Assembly: GCA_016764475.1 (NCBI GenBank)
Contig: JAESRV010000005.1
Span: 1 to 36,487, forward strand
Reading direction: 5' to 3'
Source of the DNA: Amylibacter sp.
Lineage (GTDB): Bacteria; Pseudomonadota; Alphaproteobacteria; Rhodobacterales; Rhodobacteraceae
Length of the DNA: 36,487 nucleotides
Position 1 is the stretch's first letter, and every line of letters begins with the position of its first letter. Position numbers and translations under genes: made by a program. Positions 1-8,646 of this stretch are shown piece after piece. The notes beneath the pieces were generated by a model. The model worked only from the letters and a program-made list of their open reading frames with translations. It had not been told where the DNA came from and did not search any database.

Positions 1-126
1 ACCAATGATTACACGCCTGTAAGTGTGCATTAAGCTTTCGCGGCTTGCAGAACATAACACATCGGTAATTGTGCGGGTTGGTTTTCATAGACCGCATAAT
101 CCGCTTCGCAGTTGCCACCATAAAAA

Positions 127-154
127 ACGGGCCGCCCTGTAAAGAGCCGCCCGT
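127..154 (-). terminator. Probable rho-independent terminator downstream of the sat-cysC fusion
   Basis: On the minus strand: ACGGGC-ggctctttacagggcg-GCCCGT followed by TTTTTTA, just after the stop of the minus-strand gene ending at 178. Confidence 0.6.
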
Positions 155-177
155 CAGAAACAATTATAGTGGTGCGA

Positions 178-1902
178 TTATCCCGCAATCAACCCCATGC
201 TTTCCAGCATCAAAATCACCTGATGGGCACAGTCATCAACCCCTACATTTTCGGTCTCTAAGCTGATTTCAGGGTTTTCAGGTACATCATAAGGGTCTGA
301 AATACCTGTGAATTCCTTGATTTTACCGGCGCGGGCCAGTTTATACAGGCCCTTGCGGTCACGGCGTTCGCATTCCTCGATTGATGTGGCGACATGCACC
401 TCGATAAAGGCCCCGAATTCTTCAACGTCTTCACGCACTGCGCGGCGCGTGGTGGCATAAGGGGCGATGGGTGCACAAATTGCGATGCCACCGTTTTTGG
501 TGATTTCAGAGGCCACATAACCGATGCGCCGAATATTCAGGTCGCGGTGTTCTTTGGAAAAGCCCAGCTCGGATGACAGGTTTTTACGCACGATGTCGCC
601 GTCCAGCAAGGTCACGGGACGGCCGCCCATTTCCATCAATTTGACCATCAAGGCGTTGGCCACAGTGGATTTACCAGAACCGGAAAAGCCGGTGAAAAAC
701 ACAGTGAAACCCTGTTTCGAACGGGCCGGTTTTGATTTGCGCAATTCGTCGACCACAGCAGGGAACGAGAACCATTCGGGAATTTCCAGACCTTCGGATA
801 GGCGGCGGCGTAATTCGGTGCCTGAAATGTTCAGGATGGTGACATTTTCTTTATCTTCAATCTCGTCAATGGCTTCATATTGGGCGCGTTCCTGCACAAA
901 AACCATGTGCTTGAAAGGGACCATTTCGATGCCCATTTCCTCTTGATGTTCGCGGAACAGATCTTGCGCATCATAAGCCCCGTAAAAATCTTCGCCTTGG
1001 CTGTTTTTGCCGGGGCCTGCATGATCACGACCCACAATAAAGTGGGTACAGCCGTGATTGCGCCGTATCAGCCCGTGCCATACCGCTTCACGCGGGCCTG
1101 CCATACGCATGGCCAAGTTCAGCAGGCTCATGGATGTGGTCGATGACGGATATTGATCCAGCACGGCTTCATAACAACGCACACGGGTAAAGTGATCAAT
1201 GTCGCCGGGCTTTGTCAGGCCCACAATCGGATGGATCAACAGGTTGGCTTGGGCCTCTTTGGCCGCGCGGAAGGTTAATTCCTGATGCGCGCGGTGCAGC
1301 GGGTTGCGGGTTTGAAACGCCACGATACGGCGCCAACCAACTTTGCGGAAAAACGAGCGCAACTCGTTCGGGCTATCACGACGGGCGCGAAAATCGTAAT
1401 GGGTCACGGTGTTGATGCCAGTTATTTTACCGCCCAGATACACAGCCCCCGCCGTGTTATGCAGGTAATTCACCGCTGGATGTGCGCTGTCATCGGCACC
1501 GAAAACCATTTCGGCTTCTTTGGTTTTATCGGGTGTATAGATGTCTGATACATCCAGTATCGCCAAAATCACGCCTTCCAGATCACGCAGGGCAATTTTT
1601 TGGCCCGCTTCCAGTTTAGCCGCGAAATCTGTACCCACATCCAGTGTGATCGGCATTGGCCAAAGTGCGCCGTTTGCCAAGCGCATGTTTTCCACAACGG
1701 ACGTATAATCAGCCTCGCCCAAGAAACCTGTAAGCGGATAAAATCCGCCGTTCATCAGCAATTCCAGATCACAGATTTGACGCGCTGTCAGATCCCATGA
1801 CGGCAATTCGCCAGCTTCGGTTTTCAGCTTGTCGGCCTCATCAAAGGGGGCATAAAGTTCGGGGACGGGTAAAAGATTTTCTGCGGTCATTGTGGTTTCC
1901 AA
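178..1902 (-). CDS. sat: Bifunctional sulfate adenylyltransferase / adenylylsulfate kinase
   Basis: 574-aa ORF. N-terminal ATP-sulfurylase motifs (QTRNPLHRAHQELT, GRDHAGPG); C-terminal APS kinase with P-loop GFSGSGKST and LLDGDIVRKNLSSELGFS. Confidence 0.95.
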   Translation of the reverse strand: METTMTAENLLPVPELYAPFDEADKLKTEAGELPSWDLTARQICDLELLMNGGFYPLTGFLGEADYTSVVENMRLANGALWPMPITLDVGTDFAAKLEAGQKIALRDLEGVILAILDVSDIYTPDKTKEAEMVFGADDSAHPAVNYLHNTAGAVYLGGKITGINTVTHYDFRARRDSPNELRSFFRKVGWRRIVAFQTRNPLHRAHQELTFRAAKEAQANLLIHPIVGLTKPGDIDHFTRVRCYEAVLDQYPSSTTSMSLLNLAMRMAGPREAVWHGLIRRNHGCTHFIVGRDHAGPGKNSQGEDFYGAYDAQDLFREHQEEMGIEMVPFKHMVFVQERAQYEAIDEIEDKENVTILNISGTELRRRLSEGLEIPEWFSFPAVVDELRKSKPARSKQGFTVFFTGFSGSGKSTVANALMVKLMEMGGRPVTLLDGDIVRKNLSSELGFSKEHRDLNIRRIGYVASEITKNGGIAICAPIAPYATTRRAVREDVEEFGAFIEVHVATSIEECERRDRKGLYKLARAGKIKEFTGISDPYDVPENPEISLETENVGVDDCAHQVILMLESMGLIAG

Positions 1903-2034
1903 ATATGAATACTAAGTGTCAAATACACTCACGCGCGGATAATACAAGTTTAGGTGACCAAAATAGGACGGAATCGTGGTGAAAATGCCCCTGTTGGAAC
2001 AGGGGTTCACGGTCTGGTTTGCAGGTAGAACCGT

Positions 2035-2976
2035 TTACTCTTGTTCCGACAAAAACCGCTCTGCTTCCAATGCAGCCATGCACCCCATGCCCGCAGAGGT
2101 TACCGCTTGGCGGTACAGGTGATCGGTCAAATCACCCGCCGCAAAGACGCCGGGGATTGAGGTGGCGGTACTGTCTGGCTTGGTCACAACATAGCCGCCC
2201 ATGTGGGTTTCCAGCTGGTCTATCACCAGTTCATTGGCCGGCGCGTGGCCGATGGCGACGAACACGCCTTTACAGGCAATTTCAGTGATTTCACCGGTTT
2301 TCGTATGTTTGACCTTGATACCTTCAACACCCAACGGCATGTCGGTGCCTGTGACCTCGATCAATTGGTGAAACCACAAGGGTTCAATCTTGTCGTTTTT
2401 CATCAAACGGTCGATCAGGATTTTTTCGGCGCGCAGCTCGTCACGGCGGTGGATCAATGTCACCTTAGAGGCAAAGTTGGTCAGGAACAAAGCTTCTTCC
2501 ACAGCCGTGTTCCCACCCCCGATCACAACGATTTCCTGCCCTTTGTAAAAGAACCCGTCGCATGTGGCACAGGCCGATACGCCAAAGCCCTTGAACTTTT
2601 CTTCCGTGTCCAGCCCCAGCCATTTGGCCCGCGCACCCGTGGCCAGAATGACCGCGTCGGCCATGTATGTGGTGCCGCTGTCACCAATGGCTGTGAACGG
2701 GCGTTTTGACAGGTCAAGATCGGTGATAATATCGCCGATTATTTCGGTGCCCATAGCCTTGGTGTGGGCCTCCATCCGCAGCATCAGGTCGGGGCCTTGC
2801 ACTTCGGTATCACCCGGCCAGTTTTCCACTTCGGTCGTGGTGGTCAACTGCCCACCCGGCTCAATGCCCTGCACCAAAATCGGGTCAAGCATGGCACGAG
2901 AGCCATATACGCCTGCGGTATATCCCGCAGGGCCGGAACCGATGATCAGAAGTTTTGTGTGGCGGGTATCAGACAT
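2035..2976 (-). CDS. trxB: Thioredoxin-disulfide reductase
   Basis: 313-aa ORF with FAD motif [12 protein letters not shown], redox [12 protein letters not shown] motif [13 protein letters not shown] and C-terminal [31 protein letters not shown]. Confidence 0.97.
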   Translation of the reverse strand: MSDTRHTKLLIIGSGPAGYTAGVYGSRAMLDPILVQGIEPGGQLTTTTEVENWPGDTEVQGPDLMLRMEAHTKAMGTEIIGDIITDLDLSKRPFTAIGDSGTTYMADAVILATGARAKWLGLDTEEKFKGFGVSACATCDGFFYKGQEIVVIGGGNTAVEEALFLTNFASKVTLIHRRDELRAEKILIDRLMKNDKIEPLWFHQLIEVTGTDMPLGVEGIKVKHTKTGEITEIACKGVFVAIGHAPANELVIDQLETHMGGYVVTKPDSTATSIPGVFAAGDLTDHLYRQAVTSAGMGCMAALEAERFLSEQE

Positions 2977-3103
2977 GTTAGGGACTCACTTAAATTTCGC
3001 TTTTATGATCTATATACGCAGGCCGATTGAAAAGGGAAAGCCATGCTGGAAGAGGGCTGATTTCAGGGTTGGTGTATTATAAAACTTTATCTTTAGCGCA
3101 AAA

Positions 3104-3122
3104 TATGTAATAAAATTACATA
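3104..3122. promoter_or_regulatory. 19-bp perfect palindrome (TATGTAAT-AAA-ATTACATA), candidate operator of the Lrp/AsnC gene at 3151
   Basis: Directly visible 8-3-8 perfect dyad 29 bp upstream of the regulator start codon. Confidence 0.6.
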
Positions 3123-3150
3123 AATACGAAACAAATGAAAAGGCCAGACC

Positions 3151-3633
3151 GTGGTATCATCTAAGCTGGATGCAATAGACCTGAAGCTTTTGTCCCTGTT
3201 GCAAGAAGACGGGCGTATGACCAATGTTGATATGGCCAAAGCTGTGGGCATTTCGGCCCCGCCTTGCCTGCGCCGTATCCGCGCTTTGCAAGATAACGGG
3301 TTAATTCAGGGGTTTCATGCGGATGTGAATGAAAAGGCACTAGGCTTTGAGGTCAAGGCATTTGCCATGGTCGGGCTGCATTCGCAGGCGGAAGTGGATT
3401 TAAGTGCTTTTGAGGAACGCTGCCGTAACTGGCCACTGGTGCGCGAATGCCATATGCTGAACGGCGAGATCGATTTTATATTGAAGTGCCTGTCGCCTGA
3501 TCTATCCAGTTTTCAAAGCTTTATTACAGAAGAACTGACATCCGCCGATAACGTGGCAAGCGTGAAAACATCGCTGGTGATACGCGGGGCAAAAGATAAG
3601 CCGGGCGTGCCGTTTTCAGTGATTAAACGTTAA
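3151..3633 (+). CDS. Lrp/AsnC family transcriptional regulator
   Basis: LDAIDLKLLSLLQEDGRMTNVDMAKAVGISAPPCLRRIRALQDNGLIQGF HTH plus RAM-type C-terminal domain. Confidence 0.93.
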   Translation: MVSSKLDAIDLKLLSLLQEDGRMTNVDMAKAVGISAPPCLRRIRALQDNGLIQGFHADVNEKALGFEVKAFAMVGLHSQAEVDLSAFEERCRNWPLVRECHMLNGEIDFILKCLSPDLSSFQSFITEELTSADNVASVKTSLVIRGAKDKPGVPFSVIKR

Positions 3634-3644
3634 GTAGCAACGCT

Positions 3645-3782
3645 TTAAGCGGCTTTGGTGCATGTATCTTGATGCAGGCCAATGAAGGCCGCTGGGCGGG
3701 TGTTTTGTTGCCACGGCATATCAAAATTATTGTCTACTGCTTCTTTTAAGATCTGTTTTAACCAACGTTTTTCAGTACGCAT
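3645..3782 (-). CDS. Small uncharacterised protein (45 aa), not in the supplied ORF track
   Basis: Minus-strand ORF MRTEKRWLKQILKEAVDNNFDMPWQQNTRPAAFIGLHQDTCTKAA*; GGAG Shine-Dalgarno-like sequence upstream (gatGGAGtagtatcATG). Confidence 0.6.
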   Translation of the reverse strand: MRTEKRWLKQILKEAVDNNFDMPWQQNTRPAAFIGLHQDTCTKAA

Positions 3783-4103
3783 GATACTACTCCATCTACT
3801 CTTGTTTCACCGCTTACCTGATACTGATTTTACTTTTTACAATGCGGTTGGCATGTTGTTTACCATGATGTCTAATCTAAGGATTATTGGGGCATGAAAA
3901 GGGCGGATTGGAAAAGGTTGAAATTATTTTTAGACAAATAAGTGTCAATTGTGTCAAAATTGGAAACAGTAGAGTACTGGGTTGATAGTAAAGGGTAAAA
4001 TATATAATTTTTTGCAATTATATAGCTTATTTTAGTTAATTTCTTAATACTTTATGGCAGAAATTTGGCTGTTGTTCGACTAAGGTTTGTCTGCTTTTGA
4101 TAT

Positions 4104-4856
4104 TTACAAACGAATAACCGAAATCAAACGGCCATAGTCAGCTTTATTTTGATGACAGGTGCGCCGGTATGAATAGAAACGGTCGGGATCTGAATAGGTG
4201 CAATGCCCTGTCCATGTAGCGTGTCCCACGCCTGCGGTGCGTAATTGGTGCAGGCAAAAAGACGGCAGGTCAAATTGCATGCGGTCATCGGTGCCTTGGG
4301 CAAAGAAACGGCTGTATTCCATATCTTGGGCAATGAAATCTTCAAAAAACTCTGGCCCCACCTCATATGCGCGTTGGCTGATTGTGGGGCCGACCACGGC
4401 TGTGATGTTTTCGCGTTTGGCGCCTATTGCTTCCATAGCCGCAATCGTTGCTTGCGCAATCCCGCCCATAGCGCCTTTCCAGCCGGAATGGGCGGCACCC
4501 ACAACGGCGGCTTTCGGGTCGTTGAATAGGATCGGTGCGCAATCGGCGGTTAAGATGCCAAGGGCAATGCCTTTGGTTGCGGTGACCATGGCGTCAGCCT
4601 TGATGCCTTTATCGCTAGGCTGTGTCAGGGTGATAACATCGGCAGAGTGTACCTGATGCACCGATTGCAGGGCGGCCAGCTCAACTTGTACGGTGTCAGC
4701 CACAAGGCTGCGGTTGGCCAGCACAGTTTCGCGGGTATCATCTGACCCCAGACCGCAGTTCAGACCCGCATAGATACCGCCCGACCCACCGCCTTTGCGG
4801 GTAAAGAACCCGTGTTGGGCAGATAGGGCATCAGAGGTCAGTATTTCCAGTGTCAT
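4104..4856 (-). CDS. pgeF: Peptidoglycan editing factor / polyphenol oxidase family protein (YfiH/PgeF, laccase domain)
   Basis: Family motifs LSAQHGFFTRKGGGSGGIYAGLNCGLGSDD, TADCAPILF, GAAHSGWKGA, VGPTISQRAYEVG. The longer ORF start (5042) is rejected: the extra N-terminus is encoded by the repeat element. Confidence 0.9.
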   Translation of the reverse strand: MTLEILTSDALSAQHGFFTRKGGGSGGIYAGLNCGLGSDDTRETVLANRSLVADTVQVELAALQSVHQVHSADVITLTQPSDKGIKADAMVTATKGIALGILTADCAPILFNDPKAAVVGAAHSGWKGAMGGIAQATIAAMEAIGAKRENITAVVGPTISQRAYEVGPEFFEDFIAQDMEYSRFFAQGTDDRMQFDLPSFCLHQLRTAGVGHATWTGHCTYSDPDRFYSYRRTCHQNKADYGRLISVIRL

Positions 4857-4858
4857 TA

Positions 4859-5122
4859 GGGCCTGTTGACGTTCACCACTTCGCATCAGTTTACCCCTGT
4901 TTCGTGTCCTACAATGAATTAAAGTACAGGAATATCCGGATATTTCCAGCTTTAATGAAGCCGTAGGGCGCGAAACAGGGGTAAACCCGTAGGGCGGGGC
5001 GTATTTTGTCCACAATCCTCCCAATAATCGATTGCGTAGCAACAGTACGCCGCACGCTCATTGGAACAATTCTGAACAAAATACACTTCCGCTGATGCGA
5101 AGTGGTGAACGTCAACAGGCCC
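4859..5122. mobile_element. 264-bp non-coding MITE-like element with perfect 31-bp terminal inverted repeats and apparent TA target duplication
   Basis: GGGCCTGTTGACGTTCACCACTTCGCATCAG at 4859-4889 and its exact reverse complement at 5092-5122; flanking TA at 4857-4858 and 5123-5124. Internal hairpins: 16-bp arms 4889-4904/4971-4986 and 9-bp arms 5001-5009/5076-5084. No transposase ORF inside. Confidence 0.85.
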
Positions 5123-6174
5123 TAATCAAACCCCGCCGGATGGGCCGCCCCGTTGGGGGTGATGGCTATTGCCTTGAAAAGCTGCCCCATTTCAGCGGGG
5201 TGGGTCAAGCGGCGATGGGCGGTGATGTGGTTTTCCAATGCAGCACCTTGTAATTTTGCGGCCAAAGATTGCGCACGCGCGGTAATGCCCAAGCGTTCCA
5301 GTAGAATGCCTTGCGCGGTCAGCCCGCTGACCTGCGCGAAAGCTTCCGCTGCCTGTGTCAGGGATTGAAAGTTTACATGGGCGGTCAGGTCGGCGATGCC
5401 ACAATCCTTCAAAGGATCGACTTTTTCGTGATTGTGTACCGCCTGAAATGTATCGCCCTTTGGCTGGTAGTCACCATAATCCAGTATCAGGGCAGCCCCG
5501 CCATGTGCGCCGATAATACGGGCAACATCTGCCGTGAGTGCCACCGCACTTGGGCAAAGCTCCAGAACTGTGCCAAGGTCGGCGTCTTTAAACACGGTTG
5601 TCGGGGTAAGACCCGCCAGAATAAAGCCCAATGCGCCACCGTTTGCCCCCACCATCTGTTGCTGCCAGCCGTGTTCAGTGCGGATATGCTGGCTGATCGG
5701 CAGGCAATCGAAAAACTCATTAGCGACTAAGTATAGGGCTTGTTCCGGTAATTCTGTTACACTGCCGGCCCATTGCACATTATACCCATCCAGAGTTTTT
5801 TCTTGCACGGTGCGCAGTTCCGGGCTGACCTCTACCAGAATGATCTTGGCGGCGGCGTGAAACCCTGCCACAGCTTTGGTTGCCCGCAGTATATCGGCCA
5901 TTAAAGTACCGCGCCCCGGCCCAAGTTCAGCCAGCGTAAACTGTTCAGGTGCCCCTTGATCCATCCAAGCCTGTGCCAGACACAGCCCCAGCATTTCGCC
6001 GAACATCTGGCTTATTTCGGGGGCGGTTACAAAATCCCCTGTGCTGCCAAGCGGTTGATGGGTTGTGTAATAGCCGTGTTCGGGGTGCAGCAGGCACTGG
6101 GTCATGTATTCGGCAATGGTAATCGGGCCGGAACGGGCGATTTGTGCAAGTATTATATCCGTCAGTTCTGTCAT
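5122..6174 (-). CDS. Class I SAM-dependent methyltransferase, MidA/NDUFAF7 family
   Basis: ITIAEYMTQCLLHPEHGYYTTHQPLGSTGDFVTAPEISQMFGEMLG ... LAELGPGRGTLMADILRA ... VANEFFDCLPI are typical of this family. Confidence 0.9.
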   Translation of the reverse strand: MTELTDIILAQIARSGPITIAEYMTQCLLHPEHGYYTTHQPLGSTGDFVTAPEISQMFGEMLGLCLAQAWMDQGAPEQFTLAELGPGRGTLMADILRATKAVAGFHAAAKIILVEVSPELRTVQEKTLDGYNVQWAGSVTELPEQALYLVANEFFDCLPISQHIRTEHGWQQQMVGANGGALGFILAGLTPTTVFKDADLGTVLELCPSAVALTADVARIIGAHGGAALILDYGDYQPKGDTFQAVHNHEKVDPLKDCGIADLTAHVNFQSLTQAAEAFAQVSGLTAQGILLERLGITARAQSLAAKLQGAALENHITAHRRLTHPAEMGQLFKAIAITPNGAAHPAGFD

Positions 6175-6184
6175 GCCAGTGCGG

Positions 6185-7084
6185 TCATGCCCGCCAGCGT
6201 ACGAACAGTAATATCGCCAAGCCTACCACGATCATCGGGATCGACAGGATTTGGCCCATGGATAGGCCCAGGCTGTCAATATCCTGCCCAAAGCGGATGA
6301 CATGGCCCCATGGATTTGTTGGCCCTGTGAACTGTGCGTCCCCTTGACGAAAGCCTTCAACGATTGTGCGCGCGATGCCGTAACCGATGAAAAACACGCC
6401 GATGATTTGGCCGGGTATCTTCAGCCAACCGCGCCTGAAGATCAGGAAGGTGATGATTGCGAATAGAACAATGCCCTCAAGGGCGGCTTCATATAGCTGT
6501 GACGGGTGGCGGCCGCAGGTGTCACTTAGCCACCAGATAGGGCAGTCTGCCCCCGGAAATTCCATCGCCCAAGGCACATCTGTCGGGCGGCCCCACAGTT
6601 CTGCATTGATGAAATTGGCCAAGCGGCCCAAGAACAACCCGATTGTAACGGATGCGGCCAGCGTATCACCGACAGCCCAGGGGTTCAGTTTGTTTTTCCA
6701 ACAGAATATCAGCCCTGCGGTGATGACGCCCAGAAAACCACCGTGAAAAGATAACCCGCCTTCCCAAACCCGCATGATATTGCCTGGGTTTTGCAGGAAA
6801 AAATCAAGATTATAGAACACCACATAGCCAAACCGCCCGCCCAATATGGTGCCGATAATCATCCACGTCAGCATGTCTTCGACCTGTAATTTCGTCAGCG
6901 GCGGGGTGCCGTTTTTCCAAAGGTTCGTGTTTTTGATCAAACGGTTGATCCACCATGTTGCCAGTAAAAAGGCCGCGATATAGGCAAGTGCGTACCAGCG
7001 GATCGCCAGTGTGAAGCCAAAAACCTCAAATGAAAACAGGATCGGGTCGATCTGCGGAAACGGGATTAGGTATGTATATATCAT
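6185..7084 (-). CDS. lgt: Prolipoprotein diacylglyceryl transferase (ORF extends to 7120; likely start MIYTYLIPFPQIDP at 7084)
   Basis: Multi-TM ORF with IRWYALAYIAAFLLATWW, GGRFGYVVFYN, GGLSFHGGFLG, GRLANFINAELWGRPTDVPWAMEFP, RHPSQLYEAALEG. Confidence 0.95.
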   Translation of the reverse strand: MIYTYLIPFPQIDPILFSFEVFGFTLAIRWYALAYIAAFLLATWWINRLIKNTNLWKNGTPPLTKLQVEDMLTWMIIGTILGGRFGYVVFYNLDFFLQNPGNIMRVWEGGLSFHGGFLGVITAGLIFCWKNKLNPWAVGDTLAASVTIGLFLGRLANFINAELWGRPTDVPWAMEFPGADCPIWWLSDTCGRHPSQLYEAALEGIVLFAIITFLIFRRGWLKIPGQIIGVFFIGYGIARTIVEGFRQGDAQFTGPTNPWGHVIRFGQDIDSLGLSMGQILSIPMIVVGLAILLFVRWRA

Positions 7085-7190
7085 GGGGTGCATGAATGGC
7101 GCGAATGGTCGCAAAGTCAAGTGGGCCTATTGGCTTTTTGTGTTATAGGCGGCATATAGTAATTAACAGTTTTTACGGAGCCCACAAATC

Positions 7191-7481
7191 ATGCAAACCC
7201 GCAGCAAAATATTCGAAGATGTAAGTAAATTGATGACAAACGCCTTGGGTGTGGCCCAAGGGGCCAAGGATGAGGCCGAAAATGCGGCGAAATCACTGGT
7301 TGATCGCTGGCTGGCAGACCGCGATTTTGTCACCCGCGAAGAGTTTGACGCAGTGCGTTTGATGGCGCAAAAGGCGCGTGAAGAAAACGCGGCTTTGCTG
7401 GCGCGCATTGAAGCACTTGAGGTGAAGAAAAAACCTGCGGCGAAGAAGCCTGCGGCGAAAAAAACGGCTGCTAAGAAATAG
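7191..7481 (+). CDS. ubiK: Accessory factor UbiK family protein (BMFP domain)
   Basis: MQTRSKIFEDVSKLMTNALGVAQGAKDEAENAAKSLVDRWLADRDFVTREEFDAVRLMAQKAREENAALLARIEALE, then a Lys/Ala-rich tail. Confidence 0.85.
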   Translation: MQTRSKIFEDVSKLMTNALGVAQGAKDEAENAAKSLVDRWLADRDFVTREEFDAVRLMAQKAREENAALLARIEALEVKKKPAAKKPAAKKTAAKK

Positions 7482-8139
7482 GCTGATCAGGGCTTAGGGC
7501 TGCTTGTAATTTAGCAAAACCGTATGCAATGAAGTTGCGCTGGGTATAACCGACCGCAACTGCATCGCGTTTGTGCAAGGCACGAACCACTTCACTTAAT
7601 TCAGCCACTAAATCACCCGCGACCCCTTCAGGCGCATGGCTGGCTTCACGATACCAAAAACGCGCTGACCTATAATACAACTGATCCCATGTTTCGCGCA
7701 GTACAGCGTTGCCGATCAGATCGGCAATCAGGGCATGTTGCGCATGGTTTATTTGCCAATATTCCGACGCGCTATAGTCCTTTACCAGTCGCTTAGCACG
7801 ACCCAGTAAATCTATTGCAGCCTGTTCATCCGCATAGGTGATTTCACGCGGTGACAGAACGCCAATCAATTCGGCCATTTTCTGGCGCATTTCATAGATG
7901 TCTTTCAGCTCGGTGCTATCCAGATCCGTGACGATCGTGCCGACCCCGTCGCGTACAGCCACCAAGGCACCGTGTTCTAATCTTTGTAAAACGGCCCGAA
8001 TAGGTGTGCGGCTGATACCGAATTCCTTGGCCAGTGCCGCCTCTCGTAACACGGTACCGGGGGGATAATCCAGCAGGCATATCCGATCGCGAAGCGTGTT
8101 GAAAATAACCGCCGTTGTATGCTTATTCTGCGCCATCAA
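7471..8139 (-). CDS. GntR family transcriptional regulator (FCD subfamily)
   Basis: LRDRICLLDYPPGTVLREAALAKEFGISRTPIRAVLQRLEHGALV wHTH and all-alpha C-terminal domain. Confidence 0.92.
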   Translation of the reverse strand: MMAQNKHTTAVIFNTLRDRICLLDYPPGTVLREAALAKEFGISRTPIRAVLQRLEHGALVAVRDGVGTIVTDLDSTELKDIYEMRQKMAELIGVLSPREITYADEQAAIDLLGRAKRLVKDYSASEYWQINHAQHALIADLIGNAVLRETWDQLYYRSARFWYREASHAPEGVAGDLVAELSEVVRALHKRDAVAVGYTQRNFIAYGFAKLQAALSPDQPIS

Positions 8140-8549
8140 TGATCTTCCAGTAATTGGCCGTGGCCTGTAATCGGGTCTGTAATGCCTGCCAACCGCAATA
8201 CATCCCAGATCATTGCCTGATTGGAACAGATCGCGGGTTTTCCGGTGGCTTTTTCAATCGCGTCGATCACATCAAGTGTGCCGTCAGGCAACAGGCTTGC
8301 CGCCGCAGGGGCCAGCATATCGCCTGCGGCCAGCAAGGTTTCCGCGCTGATATTGTCAGGCGTTGCAATGCGCGCAAAATGCATGCCCACACCCTTGGGG
8401 CGCAGGGCCATAACATCGTCCTGGATGGTTTGTTCGGTGGCCAGCAACACAAATCCGATCTTGGCGCGGTGATGACGCCCTTGATCAAATTCGATATTAT
8501 ATGTCGCTGACTGAACAGTCTTTGTCGTGGACATCAAGTGCATTTCCAA
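8136..8549 (-). pseudogene. Asp/Glu racemase / maleate isomerase-like protein with an apparent in-frame internal deletion
   Basis: N-terminal part (RAKIGFVLLATEQTIQDDVMALRPKGVGMHFARI) and C-terminal part (DVIDAIEKATGKPAICSNQAMIWDVLRLAGITDPITGHGQLL) of the family are joined directly; the middle, with the first catalytic-Cys region, is absent. A start at the second Met (8537) is also possible. Confidence 0.6.
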
Positions 8550-8556
8550 TGATAGA

Positions 8557-8626
8557 TGTATACACCTATAGATAATAATGCAGAATCAGTCAATGATATG
8601 CGCTTGATTTTGAATAGGTGCATACA
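8557..8626. promoter_or_regulatory. Divergent-promoter operator pair: TGTATACACCTAT (8557-8569) and ATAGGTGCATACA (8614-8626)
   Basis: Inverted repeat matching at 12 of 13 positions, between divergently transcribed units; the left copy contains the palindrome TGTATACA. Confidence 0.55.
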
Positions 8627-8646
8627 GCAAGATCAGGAGAGATAAG

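Noticed and set aside
1-126. Minus-strand open frame reading GGNCEADYAVYENQPAQLPMCYVLQAAKA* and an alternative frame open to the window edge
   Set aside because: Looks partly coding-like, but no start codon or family match can be supported and competing frames exist; insufficient context at the window edge.
3682-3897. 71-aa plus-strand ORF after the Lrp gene
   Set aside because: Low-complexity, Cys/Leu/Phe-rich composition with no family resemblance; antisense to the better-supported 45-aa minus-strand ORF.
5032-5253. 73-aa plus-strand ORF crossing the MITE end
   Set aside because: Chance ORF spanning the element TIR and antisense to the methyltransferase gene.
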